A DNA stretch of 64,000 bases from NCBI RefSeq assembly GCF_024448715.1, contig NZ_JAMOHZ010000007.1, positions 1-64,000 of the forward strand, in the 5' to 3' direction. Both the position numbers and the translations under genes were made by a program. Position 1 is the stretch's first letter. Every line of letters starts with the position of its first letter. A model generated the notes under the pieces. It saw only the letters and a program-made list of their open reading frames with translations, was not told where the DNA came from and ran no database searches. This document shows positions 47,118 to 57,097 of this stretch, one piece after another. This stretch comes from Stutzerimonas stutzeri. GTDB taxonomy: Bacteria > Pseudomonadota > Gammaproteobacteria > Pseudomonadales > Pseudomonadaceae.

Positions 47118-48560
47118 TCAGGCTACCTGCCCCGCCGCACCGGCAATGCCTGGCTCTTCGTTCGCAGCCAAACGCACGGTCCGCCAAGTGTTATAGGCCA
47201 TCAAAAGCATGCCGAGAAAGAATGTTCCACCGCCGATTAGACGCACGATATAGCCTGGATGGCTGGCTTCAGCGCTTCGACGAATGAATAGGTCAAGGTG
47301 CCGTCATCGTTGATCGCGCGCCACATCAGGCCCTGGGTAATACCGTTGACCCACATCGAGGCGATATACAACACGGTACCTATGGTCGCCAGCCAGAAAT
47401 GCGCGTTGATCAGGCGCACGCTGTACATACGCTCGCGGTTCCACAGCGCCGGAACCATGTGATAGAGCGTTCCGATGGAAATCATGGCGACCCACCCCAA
47501 GGCACCGGCGTGTACATGGCCGATGGTCCAATCGGTGTAATGGGACTGGGCGTTGACGGTTTTGATCGCCATCATCGGGCCTTCGAAAGTGGACATGCCG
47601 TAGAAAGCCAGCGACACCACCAAAAAGCGCAGGATCGGATCGGTGCGCAATTTATGCCAGGCGCCCGACAGCGTCATCATGCCGTTGATCATCCCGCCCC
47701 AACTCGGTGCCAGCAGAATGATCGACATCACCATGCCCAGGTTCTGCGCCCATTCCGGCAGTGCGGTGTAATGCAGGTGGTGCGGGCCGGCCCAGATGTA
47801 CAGGCTGATGATTGCCCAGAAATGCACAATCGATAACCGATAGGAGTACCCCGGGCGCTCGGCCTGCTTGGGCACGAAGTAATACATCATCCCGAGGAAA
47901 CCTACGGAAAGAATGAAGCCCACCACGCTATGCCCATACCACCACTGGATCATCACGTCCGTTGCGCCGGAATAGAACGAATAGGACTTGAACAGACTCA
48001 CCGGAATGGCGGCGTGATTGATTACGTGCACCATCGCCGTGACAACGATAAAAGCGCCATAAAACCAGTTAGCGACATAGATGTGCTGGGTCCGTCGCCG
48101 CGCGATCGTTCCGAAAAACAGATACATGTAGACCACCCAACCAGCGTGAACCATAACGCGATGGACCATTCCATCTCGGCGTATTCCTTGGATGAGGTGA
48201 TGCCGAGGGGGTAACTGATCAGTATCGCCACGATCGCAACCTGCCAACCCCAGAAAACGAAGTTGGCCAGCCAATCCGAGATCAGCCGTACCCTGCAGGT
48301 GCGTTGCACGACGTAGAACGAGGTCGCGAACAGCGCACCTCCGCCAAACGCGAATATCACCAGATTGGTGTGAACCGGGCGGAGGCGTCCAAAGCTTGTC
48401 AGGGTAACCCGAGGTTGAGTTCCGGCCAGACCAGCTGGGCCGCGATAATGGTCCCCATCCCCATCCCAACGACACTCCAGAACAGCGTCATCAGGGTGAA
48501 ACGACGGATAACTGCGTAGTTGTATGTCGGAGCGGTGTCATCTAAAGAAGCATCGGCCAT
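47118..48560 (-). pseudogene. ccoN: orphan cbb3 cytochrome oxidase subunit I gene, frameshifted
   Basis: Begins at ATG 48560 ([20 protein letters not shown]) and would encode about 481 residues of CcoN ending at 47118. Three single-base losses interrupt it: near 48400 (after [11 protein letters not shown], where [13 protein letters not shown] should follow), near 48140 (before [10 protein letters not shown]), and near 47266 (after FVEALK, where [14 protein letters not shown] should follow). The haem and copper ligand regions ([41 protein letters not shown]) are otherwise intact. No ccoO or ccoP follows, so it was an orphan ccoN as known in several pseudomonads. Substitutions look few, so the decay is recent or the indels are sequencing errors. 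Confidence 0.85.
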
Positions 48561-48950
48561 AACGTTTCCAAAGCAAATTAAGTGGCAGCTCAACGCCGAG
48601 CCTCTATCCGACCCGACGGATCCGAAGCAAGAAAAGAGGATCGAGCGAAGTCACAGGAGTGTGCCCTGAAAATAGAATAAATATAACGAATACTAATGTA
48701 CTTTAAATGTATAAATATTCGTTTAATACGGTGGCTAGCGGATGCCTGTTCGAAGAAGGAACAGCCGCAGCCACTCCGTGCGGCAGCATCAGTAGCAGAT
48801 TTCCCTCAGAGCAACTGACGACCTCGCCAGGCCACAGCACTGAGTGGCAGTTGCAATCCAGCTTGCAGAGACCAGTCAGCAATACGCCGAAAAATCTTCA
48901 TGCAAATACGCGTTTCATCGCGTCAGCTTGACCGTTCTTCGGGCAAGCCA
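48561..48950. other. intergenic region upstream of ccoN and the imu operon
   Basis: 390 bases between divergent ccoN and imuA. An AT-rich block at 48670-48730 probably holds the ccoN promoter; I saw no Anr/Fnr site of the TTGAT-N4-ATCAA type. No gene recognised. Confidence 0.4.
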
Positions 48951-48974
48951 AATACTGTATCCACATACAGTATT
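48951..48974 (+). promoter_or_regulatory. LexA (SOS) operator of imuA-imuB-dnaE2
   Basis: A perfect 24-base palindrome, arms AATACTGTAT and ATACAGTATT around CCAC, containing the canonical CTGT-N8-ACAG (48955-48970). It is 17 bases before imuA, where LexA would block transcription until DNA damage. Confidence 0.9.
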
Positions 48975-48991
48975 CGGACTACTCCATTGCC

Positions 48992-49609
48992 ATGACATCC
49001 GCGGTCGCTCTCACCCATCTACTTGATGCACGTCGCCTGTGGCGTGGCCAGACCAGAGTCGTATCGCCCAACACTCAGCCAACCGGGCATGCCGCGTTGG
49101 ACGCAGCGTTGCCCGGCGGCGGCTGGCCGGAATCGGCCCTAAGTGAAATTCTTTTCGCTACTACCGGTATCGGCGAGCTGCGCCTGCTCTGGCCGACTCT
49201 GGCACGGTTGACCATCGGCGGTGAGCGTGTGGTGCTGGTGGCTCCTCCTCATGTTCCCTACCCCCACGCCTGGCTGGCCGCCGGTGTGGACCTGCGTCAG
49301 TTGATAATCATCAAGGCGCAAGGACGTGACGCCTTGTGGGCTGCCGAGCAATGTCTGCGCTCGGGCAGTTGTGGCGCCGTGTTGTGCTGGCCGCAACAGG
49401 CCGATGATCGCGCCCTGCGCCGCCTACAGGTTGCTGCCGAGACAGGCCAGACCCTGGCCTTCGCCTACCGACCATTGCGCGAGGCGGTCAATCCCTCACC
49501 GGCGGCACTGCGCTTGGCTGTCGAGGTTCAGCCAGCGCAGCTGCGAGTACTCAAGTGTCGTGGCGGCCTGGCTCCCGCGCGACCGATCCCCGCCGCAGCG
49601 TGGCACTGA
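48992..49609 (+). CDS. imuA: ImuA, SOS translesion mutasome protein
   Basis: 205 residues, RecA/SulA-like: GHAALDAALPGGGWPESALS, LLWPTLARLTIGGERVVLVA, AEQCLRSGSCGAVLCWP. The first gene of the mutasome operon, it belongs to the proteobacterial ImuA group that works with ImuB and DnaE2 in damage-induced mutagenesis. imuB begins one base after its stop. Confidence 0.93.
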   Translation: MTSAVALTHLLDARRLWRGQTRVVSPNTQPTGHAALDAALPGGGWPESALSEILFATTGIGELRLLWPTLARLTIGGERVVLVAPPHVPYPHAWLAAGVDLRQLIIIKAQGRDALWAAEQCLRSGSCGAVLCWPQQADDRALRRLQVAAETGQTLAFAYRPLREAVNPSPAALRLAVEVQPAQLRVLKCRGGLAPARPIPAAAWH

Positions 49610-49610
49610 G

Positions 49611-51029
49611 ATGGACATGCTTTGGGCCTGCATTCTGCTGCCGCAACTGGCCATGGATGGTGTGCTGCGCAGCCGCGCCGATGCCGAGGCGCCGCTAGCA
49701 CTTTTGAGCGGCACGCCGCAGCGCCGCGTGCTGCAGGCGGTCAATCCAGCCGCGCGGGCTCTTGGTCTTAAGCCGGGGCAATCGCTAATCGCCGCCCAGG
49801 CGCTGACCCGCGACTTCGCTACTGCCGATTATGACCTCGCGGCAATCGAGCACTGGCAGAAATTTCTGGCCGCCTGGGGGTATGGCTTCAGTTCCCAAGT
49901 CAGCCTGCACTATCCGCGCTGCCTGCTGCTGGAAGTGCACTCCAGTCTCGGCCTATTCGGCCCTTGGCCTCGTTTGGAGGCACGTCTGCGCGAGGAGTTA
50001 GACGCGCTGGGCTTTCAACATCGTATTACCCTCGCGCCCAACCCAGCCGCCGCACGCGTCCTGGCCAACGTGCATGACGGCCTAGCCGTGATGGATACCG
50101 AGACGCTGCATCGCGTACTGAGCTCACTGCCGATAGAGCGTATCGGCCTGTCGCGTGAAGTGACGACCGCTTTTGTCCGCATGGGTCTTCGGACCTTAAA
50201 GCAGGTGCTCGCCCTGCCCCGCGATGGCCTGGCGCGGCGTTTTCCCGCAGAAGCGCTGAGGCATCTCGATACTCTGCTAGAACATCGTCCATTGGCGCTG
50301 GATTTCTACCGGCCACCAGACCGCTTCGATGCCCGAATCGAGCTGAACTTCGAGGTCGAGTCGCACCAGGCACTGCTGTTTCCGCTGCGCCGTCTGACCG
50401 CCGATTTCGCCGCCTACCTGGCCGGTCGCGACAGCGGTGTACAGCGTTTCACCTTGCATTTGGAGCACCGCAACCTGGCCGATAGCCAGGTGCCGGTCGG
50501 CCTGCTCAGCGCCGAGCGTGATCCAGCCATGCTGTTCGAACTGACTCGTGGCCGCCTGGAGCACTTGCAGCTGCCGGCGCCGGTACTGTCTGTGCGCCTG
50601 ATTGCGCGCGAGCTGCCGACCTTCGTCCCACAGCACCGTGAGCTGTTCGACGAGCGTCCACAGCAGTCGCTGTCCTGGGAGCAGCTACGGGAGCGCCTGC
50701 GCGCCCGGCTGGGCGATGATGCCGTGCAGGGGCTCGGCGCCCGGGCCGATCATCGCCCCGAATGTGCGTGGCAGCCGCAGCATGCCTCTCAGAGCGAGCC
50801 TCCACCAACCACTGGCCTGCGCCCCGGCTGGTTGCTGGCAGAGTCGAAGCCGCTGCACGAAGCATCGCTGCGCATTCTGGCCGGCCCTGAGCGCATCGAA
50901 TCTGGCTGGTGGGACGGCGGTGATGTTCGACGTGACTATTACCTGGTGGAAACTCGCGCAGGACAGCGTGGCTGGGCCTTCCGCCCCGTCACTGGAGGGC
51001 CGCTGCTGCTGCACGGCTGGTTCGCATGA
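49611..51029 (+). CDS. imuB: ImuB, inactive Y-family polymerase-like protein
   Basis: 472 residues from ATG 49611 ([20 protein letters not shown]). Y-family fold, but the acidic catalytic residues of DinB/UmuC are missing (ILLPQLAMD and [11 protein letters not shown] replace the metal-binding motifs), as expected for ImuB, which links the sliding clamp with DnaE2. The C-terminal part ([20 protein letters not shown]) is typical. Its stop overlaps the dnaE2 start by four bases (ATGA). Confidence 0.95.
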   Translation: MDMLWACILLPQLAMDGVLRSRADAEAPLALLSGTPQRRVLQAVNPAARALGLKPGQSLIAAQALTRDFATADYDLAAIEHWQKFLAAWGYGFSSQVSLHYPRCLLLEVHSSLGLFGPWPRLEARLREELDALGFQHRITLAPNPAAARVLANVHDGLAVMDTETLHRVLSSLPIERIGLSREVTTAFVRMGLRTLKQVLALPRDGLARRFPAEALRHLDTLLEHRPLALDFYRPPDRFDARIELNFEVESHQALLFPLRRLTADFAAYLAGRDSGVQRFTLHLEHRNLADSQVPVGLLSAERDPAMLFELTRGRLEHLQLPAPVLSVRLIARELPTFVPQHRELFDERPQQSLSWEQLRERLRARLGDDAVQGLGARADHRPECAWQPQHASQSEPPPTTGLRPGWLLAESKPLHEASLRILAGPERIESGWWDGGDVRRDYYLVETRAGQRGWAFRPVTGGPLLLHGWFA

Positions 51030-54000
51030 CAGCCGCCTATGTCGAACTGCATTGCCTGTCCAACTTCAGCTTCCAACGTGGCGCCTCCAGTGCCCGAGAA
51101 TTATTCGAGCGCGCCGTCCGGCTTGGCTACCGAGCCCTTGCCATCACGGATGAATGCACCTTATCTGGCATCGTACGGGCGTGGCAGGCCTCGAAAGATG
51201 TTGGCCTGCCGTTGATTATCGGCAGCGAAATACAGATCGAAGGTGGACCAAAGCTGGTTCTGCTGGTGGAAGACCTGACCGGTTATGAGAACTTGTGCCG
51301 GCTGATCACCCGAGCCCGCCGCCGCGCCGAGAAAGGTCGTTATCAGCTTCTCTCTGAAGATTTGAGCGAACCGCTGGATGGACTACTGACTATCTGGATT
51401 GCCCGCCAGCCCGATGCTGACGACGAGGGTCGCTGGCTACACGAACGATTTCCAAAGCGCCTCTGGCTGGGTATCGAGCTGCATCGTGGGCCAGACGATG
51501 CGCTGCGCCTGCGTCAGTGGCAGGCACTGGCCGCGCGTCTGAACATACCCGCAGTGGCCTGCGGCGACGTGCATATGCACGCCCGCGGTCGCCGCGCGCT
51601 GCAGGACTGTATGACTGCGATTCGCCATCACCTGCCGGTGGCGGAGGCCGGACGTTATCTGTTTTCTAGCGGGGAACGTCATCTACGCCGACGCGAGGAA
51701 CTGGCCGAACTGTATCCACAGGCCCTGCTCGACGAGACATTGCGCATCGCCGCGCGCTGTACCTTCAACCTCGGCCAGTTGCGCTATCAGTACCCCCATG
51801 AATTGGTGCCCGCCGGGCACGACGCCACTTCCTGGCTGCGCACGCTGGTCGAACAGGGCGCATGCTGGCGCTGGCCGAACGGCGTGCCGACCGAAGCTCA
51901 GAAGCGGATCGAGCACGAACTGAAATTGATCGTCGAGCTGGAATACGAGAGCTACTTCCTGACCGTCCACGACATCGTCCGCTGGGCCCGCGACGAGCAC
52001 ATTCTCTGCCAGGGACGCGGCTCGGCTGCCAATTCCACGGTGTGCTTCGCGCTAGGCATCACTGAACTCGACCCTATGCGCAAAGGAAGCCGGCTGCTGT
52101 TCGAACGCTTCCTCTCCCGCGAACGCAACGAGCCGCCGGACATCGATGTCGACTTCGAGCACGAGCGTCGCGAGGAGGTTATTCAGTACGTGTTTCGCCG
52201 CTATGGCCGTGATCGAGCCGCGCTGACTGCCGTGGCTAGTACTTATCACGCCACCGGTGCCTTACGTGACGTAGCCAAGGCGCTCAGCCTACCTCCGGAC
52301 CAAGTCAATGCACTGGCCGATTGTTGTGGACGCTGGAGCGACAGGATTCCCGACGACGAGCGATTGCGCGAAGCCGGTTTCGATCCTGACAGTCCGGTGT
52401 TACGCCGGGTATTGGTGTTGACTGGCGAATTGATCGGCTTTCCCCGTCACCTGTCCCAGCATCCCGGCGGCTTCGTCATCTCCGAGCATTCGCTGGAAAC
52501 CCTGGTGCCTGTGGAAAACGCCAGCATGGCCGAGCGCACCGTGATCCAGTGGGACAAGGACGATCTCGACGTTGTCGGTTTGCTCAAGGTCGATGTGCTC
52601 GCTCTCGGCATGCTCAGTGCGCTACGCCGCTGTTTCAACCTGATCGAACACTATCGCGGCACGCAATGGACCATCGCGACCCTGCCGCAGGATGACCGGC
52701 CCACCTATGAAATGATCAGCCGCGCCGACACTGTCGGCGTGTTCCAGATCGAATCGCGAGCACAGATGGCCATGTTGCCGCGCCTGCGCCCCAAGGAGTT
52801 CTACGATCTGGTGATCCAAGTTGCCATCGTGCGCCCGGGCCCGATCCAAGGCGACATGGTTCACCCCTATCTGCGCCGACGTAATCGTGAAGAGCCAGTC
52901 GACTATCCGTCAGATGAATTGATCCCCGTCTTCGAGCGCACTCTTGGTGTGCCGCTTTTTCAGGAACAGGTGATGGAGCTGGCGATCGTTGCCGCCGAGT
53001 ACACGCCCGGCGAAGCCGACGAACTGCGTCGATCCATGGCCGCCTGGAAGCGTCATGGTGGCCTGGAACCCCACCGCCACCGACTTACCGAACGCATGCT
53101 CGCCAAGGGATACGAGGCGGACTTCATCGCACGCATCTTCGAGCAGATCAAAGGGTTCGGCAGCTACGGTTTTCCCGAATCCCATGCCGCCAGCTTCGCC
53201 CTGCTCACCTACGCCAGTTGCTGGCTGAAATGCCACGAGCCGGCCGCCTTTGCCTGCGCCCTGATCAACAGCTGGCCGATGGGCTTTTACAACCCCGATC
53301 AGATTCTTCAGGACGCCCGCCGCCACGGCTTGGAGATTCGTCCGGTGGATGTCCGCCACAGCGCTTGGGACTGCAGCCTGGAGCCAAACGGCAAGGAACA
53401 GCCGGCGATCCGCCTGGGTATGCGTATGGTGCGCGGCTTTCGCGAAGAGGATGCGCGACGCATCGAGACGGCTCGTCAGGTTTGCTCATTCACTGACGTC
53501 AGTGATCTATGCATGCGCGCTGGATTGGACGCTCGTGCTCGTGAACGACTGGCCGACGCCGGCGCCTTGCGCGGTCTTGCCGGTCACCGCCATCGAGCGC
53601 GCTGGGCGGTGGCTGGAATCGAACCACAAATGCCGCTATTCGTTGGCCAGTTCGAGCAACAGGAAGCACCTGTAGCTCTGCCATTCCCCACGGCCGGTGA
53701 AGATCTACTGACCGACTACGCCACACTCGGCACAACGCTGGGCCCGCACCCGCTGGCGCTGCTACGCGATCAGCTGAGAACACGGCGCTGTCGCAGCTCG
53801 CGTGAACTGGCCGGTGTCGAGCACGGCCGCCCGGTCAGCGTTGTCGGTTTGGTCATTGGCCGCCAACGCCCACAAACCGCCAGCGGAGTGATTTTCGTCA
53901 CCCTCGAAGACGAATTCGGGATGATCAATGTGGTGGTCTGGCGCGACCTCGCCGAGCGTCAGCGACGGGTATTGATCCAGTCGCAGATGTTGCGAATCGA

Positions 54001-54109
54001 TGGCCACCTGGAGTCAGCCAGCGGCGTACGCCACGTCCTCGCCGGTCGCCTGAGCGACCTCACGCCACTGCTAATAGGGCTGGATATACGCAGTCGAGAT
54101 TTTCAGTGA
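51026..54109 (+). CDS. dnaE2: error-prone DNA polymerase DnaE2 (ImuC)
   Basis: 1027 residues, a C-family polymerase shorter than replicative DnaE. PHP domain at the start ([19 protein letters not shown]), palm with [20 protein letters not shown] carrying catalytic aspartates, fingers with [14 protein letters not shown] and [19 protein letters not shown], and a C-terminal OB domain ([20 protein letters not shown]). It does translesion synthesis with ImuA/B under LexA control. Its 3' end is directly followed by decayed mobile-element genes on the other strand. Confidence 0.97.
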   Translation: MTAAYVELHCLSNFSFQRGASSARELFERAVRLGYRALAITDECTLSGIVRAWQASKDVGLPLIIGSEIQIEGGPKLVLLVEDLTGYENLCRLITRARRRAEKGRYQLLSEDLSEPLDGLLTIWIARQPDADDEGRWLHERFPKRLWLGIELHRGPDDALRLRQWQALAARLNIPAVACGDVHMHARGRRALQDCMTAIRHHLPVAEAGRYLFSSGERHLRRREELAELYPQALLDETLRIAARCTFNLGQLRYQYPHELVPAGHDATSWLRTLVEQGACWRWPNGVPTEAQKRIEHELKLIVELEYESYFLTVHDIVRWARDEHILCQGRGSAANSTVCFALGITELDPMRKGSRLLFERFLSRERNEPPDIDVDFEHERREEVIQYVFRRYGRDRAALTAVASTYHATGALRDVAKALSLPPDQVNALADCCGRWSDRIPDDERLREAGFDPDSPVLRRVLVLTGELIGFPRHLSQHPGGFVISEHSLETLVPVENASMAERTVIQWDKDDLDVVGLLKVDVLALGMLSALRRCFNLIEHYRGTQWTIATLPQDDRPTYEMISRADTVGVFQIESRAQMAMLPRLRPKEFYDLVIQVAIVRPGPIQGDMVHPYLRRRNREEPVDYPSDELIPVFERTLGVPLFQEQVMELAIVAAEYTPGEADELRRSMAAWKRHGGLEPHRHRLTERMLAKGYEADFIARIFEQIKGFGSYGFPESHAASFALLTYASCWLKCHEPAAFACALINSWPMGFYNPDQILQDARRHGLEIRPVDVRHSAWDCSLEPNGKEQPAIRLGMRMVRGFREEDARRIETARQVCSFTDVSDLCMRAGLDARARERLADAGALRGLAGHRHRARWAVAGIEPQMPLFVGQFEQQEAPVALPFPTAGEDLLTDYATLGTTLGPHPLALLRDQLRTRRCRSSRELAGVEHGRPVSVVGLVIGRQRPQTASGVIFVTLEDEFGMINVVVWRDLAERQRRVLIQSQMLRIDGHLESASGVRHVLAGRLSDLTPLLIGLDIRSRDFQ

Positions 54110-54616
54110 TACGGAGGTGTAAGGATACGCCGTATTAAACCTGTTCAAGTTGTGCGTCGGCGCGCCGAGCGTTGAAAGACACAATCGAAAAAATGGTTCA
54201 GTTGACGAAAACAAAACGAGCACACGTGCGACTAGTGCGGGATCGATCCCTTTCTTCAGAGCAGCAAGTATCATCTTGTGCTCTTGAATCGGGGTTAATC
54301 GATTGATCTGACGGTTGTAGGTAAAGCCTTCGTCATCGGTGGATATCAGGCACAGCGCTTCTACCCCGCCCAGCTCCTTTAGCGCCTCCAATCGAAGAAG
54401 CCCATCGAGCAATACGTAGGAAGCTACGCTGTGTTCGGCAACCGGCTGCGGGTGCACTGCCAACGGCTCGACGACACCAAGCTCGCGGATTGAGCTAAGA
54501 ATGGACGCGTACTTCTTACTGCCATGGATACCCTTGTCTATTTGGCGTGTCGATAGGATGCGATCCAAAAGAATCGCAACAACCTGCTGTTCAAATGCTT
54601 GCTTTACCTGTCCCAT
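54071..54616 (-). pseudogene. truncated ParB/RepB-type partition gene
   Basis: From ATG 54616 the product matches the N-terminal ParB-like domain of a mobile-element partition protein (YASILSSIRELGVVEPLAVH, YVLLDGLLRLEALKELGGVE, STDDEGFTYNRQINRLTPIQ). Similarity stops at about 54220 (LKKGIDPALVARVL); the remaining codons to 54071 run through random sequence into the end of dnaE2. The C-terminal helix-turn-helix is gone. Its start overlaps the upstream repB remnant by one base, so the original pair was an operon. Confidence 0.75.
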
Positions 54617-54940
54617 CAAATTGCCTCGCCGTTGATACGGTCGGCTAGAGGCCGAGGCATATCCTGAATATCTTGGTTGCGTAGCAGCGCGGCGAAATAG
54701 TCATCGGCCAGAAGCTTTCTCACCGCCGTAACGATGATCAGCAAGCGCTGCTCGTTTATGTCAGCTTTTTTGATCATTACCTTTTGGCGTCGGACTTCTG
54801 CCTGATAAGTGTTGGAGCAATTTCTGGGGAGTGGTGGGTCGATCGGCATGAGCTCGTTGCCCGTACCGTTTGCCGAGTGCGTTGCGCCTGTCGATGAGCC
54901 GACGGACCTTGATCAGCTGCTCATCCAAGACAGCCAGCAC
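54616..54940 (-). pseudogene. 3' remnant of a second RepB/ParB partition gene
   Basis: The last codons (TYQAEVRRQKVMIKKADINE, then LLADDYFAALLRNQDIQDMP and PLADRINGEA) match the C-terminus of RepB-like partition proteins that precede the ParB gene in integrative elements. A further upstream piece in another frame (LDEQLIKVRRLIDRRNALGK) extends the similarity to about 54940, with a one-base shift near 54815. Everything upstream is lost and replaced by an unrelated fragment on the other strand. Confidence 0.65.
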
Positions 54941-55079
54941 GAAGGATGAGTTGCTCAAGATCACCGGTACCTTTATAGAGGGCAAAAAGGCATCGGTGAA
55001 AATCCACAAAAAGGACGGGGTCCTCCACGAAGAGCGGACCTATCCTCGTGCAGCGGACCCTCGCGAGACTAAAGGTTGA
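54937..55079 (+). pseudogene. C-terminal fragment of an unidentified protein
   Basis: The plus strand reads DELLKITGTFIEGKKASVKI, then HKKDGVLHEERTYPRAADPR and a stop at 55077-55079. Its composition (lysine-rich, good codon pattern) looks like a genuine protein end of about 46 residues. The N-terminal side breaks off exactly where the repB remnant of the opposite strand begins, so the two were joined by recombination. Family not recognised. Confidence 0.4.
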
Positions 55080-55174
55080 GCAAAAACGTTCCGCCAAAAG
55101 TATCCCGCACGGACGAAATCGAGCCACCCCAAGCACACCACCGCGCATGCTCAGTGAGCGCAGCACGAGCAAGC

Positions 55175-55690
55175 TTATTTACACTGCACTAGCCAGAGCC
55201 GATCGATCTGTGTCGTAAAGCTCTGGCTCATCATGTCCCGTCGCATGCTAAGTCTGGCGTTATGGGCACGCGGCCCGGCCTGAGGGTATTGCGTTCCCAC
55301 TTTGCGTTGATTGCGTCCAGCACGCCCATGACCCAAAGCGGCGGGTTGAAAAGATCGTCGGTGTATTCGCCGCGCTGCCTGAGGTCCATCAGCAGCAACT
55401 CGGCCTTGCTGAACTAAAGCTCTCTCGATACACATGGTCCAGCCAGCAATGGCTGCACGGGTAATGTATCTGGTGTCGTCCGTTGGATAACGCAGTTCAC
55501 AGACCACCCCCTTGGCAAACTTGGGCTTATTAAAGGATTGAACATGCCGGTGCGGATGCTCACACGCACGCGTTTGCACATGGATTGCTGCGCCCGTAGT
55601 TTCTCAGCAGCTCGGGCGGCATACGCTGCCACAGACTCCAATAACCTCCGCCTCGCTTGCGGTAACCGCTTCAACCTTCCCGTCTGATCC
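55175..55690 (-). pseudogene. umuC/rulB remnant (DNA polymerase V subunit)
   Basis: Pieces in all three minus frames rebuild the C-terminal half of a plasmid-type UmuC: AAYAARAAEKLRAQQSMCKR and VRVSIRTGMFN, then KPKFAKGVVCELRYPTDDTR and YITRAA, then AELLLMDLRQRGEYTDDLFN and VMGVLDAINAKWERNTLRPG, ending MRRDMMSQSFTTQIDRLW. At least three frameshifts and small deletions separate them, and no N-terminal catalytic half is found. rulB genes are known integration targets for mobile elements in Pseudomonas, which fits the surroundings. Confidence 0.8.
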
Positions 55691-55786
55691 GGCTCCGCTA
55701 GTCCTATCTCAACCCAACTTTTCCGATCGGTGTGCTGCGCGTTGCGCAGCGCTTTATGCCGACTCGCACCCAAAGAAAACGCTCAC

Positions 55787-56030
55787 ATGGCACATCTCAT
55801 CGAAACAATGGCCTACGCCGGCGCAGCACCTTGGCATGGCCTGGGTAATCGCTTATCTCAGAAACAACCCATCGAAGTCTGGCAGCGTGAAGCCGATATG
55901 GACTGGGACATCCAGGAAAGCCCGGTGCACTTTAAATCTGGTGCGGCTGGACATCTTGGCGCGATCCATTCATTCCCCCAACAAAAGGTGCTCTTCCGCT
56001 CCGATACTAAAGCGCCGCTTTCGGTAGTAA
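55787..56030 (+). pseudogene. N-terminal fragment of a DUF932 protein
   Basis: From ATG 55787 the first 80 or so residues (MAHLIETMAYAGAAPWHGLG, EVWQREADMDWDIQESPVHF, KVLFRSDTKAPLSVV) match DUF932/phage-plasmid TIGR03299 proteins of integrative elements. After about 56025 the sequence passes directly into a YqaJ gene in a different frame, so roughly three quarters of the DUF932 gene and the N-terminus of the next gene were deleted. Confidence 0.8.
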
Positions 56031-56958
56031 GGAATTACCCCGCGAACACTGGCTCCAAATCCGCAAGCAGGGCATCCGCAGTTCAGACGCCGCAGCCGCG
56101 GTAGGCCTGAATCCCTACAAATCACAGCTGGATCTGTGGATGGAAAAGACCGGAAGGAACTCCATGTTGCCGTAGGCCGATCCAGATGATGAAGAGTCGC
56201 CAATGTATTGGGGCAAAGTCCTGAAACCCATCGTGGCCTGGCATTACAGCAAGCGCACCAAGATAAGGTCCGTCGTATCAATGCCGTGCTGCAGCACCCC
56301 GATACTGATTGTCTTGGATGCTAGCCAATATAGATCGGGGGTAATCGGCGCTGAGGATGTGCAGATCCTCGAATGCAAAACAGCCGGCATAAACGGAGCA
56401 CGCCTCTGGAACGAAGGCGTGCCTAAGTATGTGCAATTGCAGGTAATGCACCAGCTAGCAGTGACCGGAAGCAGACTGCGAATGTTGCAGTGGTGCTCCG
56501 GTGGTCAGCACCTGAAGATCCATCGCATCGAGCGTGACGAATGCATGATTGCACGCTTGATCGAGCTGGAGCGCAAGTTCTGGCAGCACGTCGAATCTGA
56601 TACGCTGCCACCATCCGGCGGCACTGCATCTGCTGAAACCACCCTGCTGTGTTTGTTCCCAACGGATTCGGGAGCGACCGTGGAGTTCAGCGGTCATGCT
56701 GGATGTTAGCGGCTTACATCGAACTCAAGGCCCTGCGTCAGTCGATCTCCGACAAGGAAAATCGCGAAGCCCAGCTCAAGCAAATGCTGCAGCAAGCCAT
56801 GGGCGCTGTCGAGCGGAGTTCACTAATCGCTATATCAATTGGCGAAAGGCCAAGGACAGCGTCGGCTTTGATGTGACCCGATTACTAAGTGAAAGGCCGC
56901 ATCTGCAGGCCAATTCACGCTGACTAAGCCCGGCGCTCGACGCTTCCTGGTCAGCTAA
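56031..56958 (+). pseudogene. decayed YqaJ-type viral recombinase/exonuclease gene
   Basis: Starts inside the gene with REHWLQIRKQGIRSSDAAAA, continues SQLDLWMEKTGRNSMLP to a TAG at 56173-56175, and resumes with ADPDDEESPMYWGKVLKPIV. Two frame changes follow around 56265-56345. The catalytic core EDVQILECKTAGINGARLWN (YqaJ motif) is intact in frame. Further shifts near 56700 and 56810 lead to the C-terminus LTKPGARRFLVS ending at 56958. Clearly dead. Confidence 0.8.
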
Positions 56959-57043
56959 TTCTCTTTCCTTAAACCCTTCCCCTTGGTCAGCCCATGCAGT
57001 TCGCGCTGCGTGGCTGTGCCTTTTTCCATTCAAGAGAACCAAT

Positions 57044-57097
57044 ATGCTTAATGGTCTGGCTAACCCGTACGCTAAATCCAGGCAAGTTCCTGCAGAC
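57044..57097 (+). pseudogene. start of a truncated mobile-element gene
   Basis: ATG 57044, preceded by AAGAG, reads MLNGLANPYAKSRQVPADLA and then meets the 3' end of the HNH gene of the opposite strand at 57098. I take it as the N-terminus of the gene that followed yqaJ in the original element, cut by the arrival of the defence operon. Family not certain. Confidence 0.4.
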
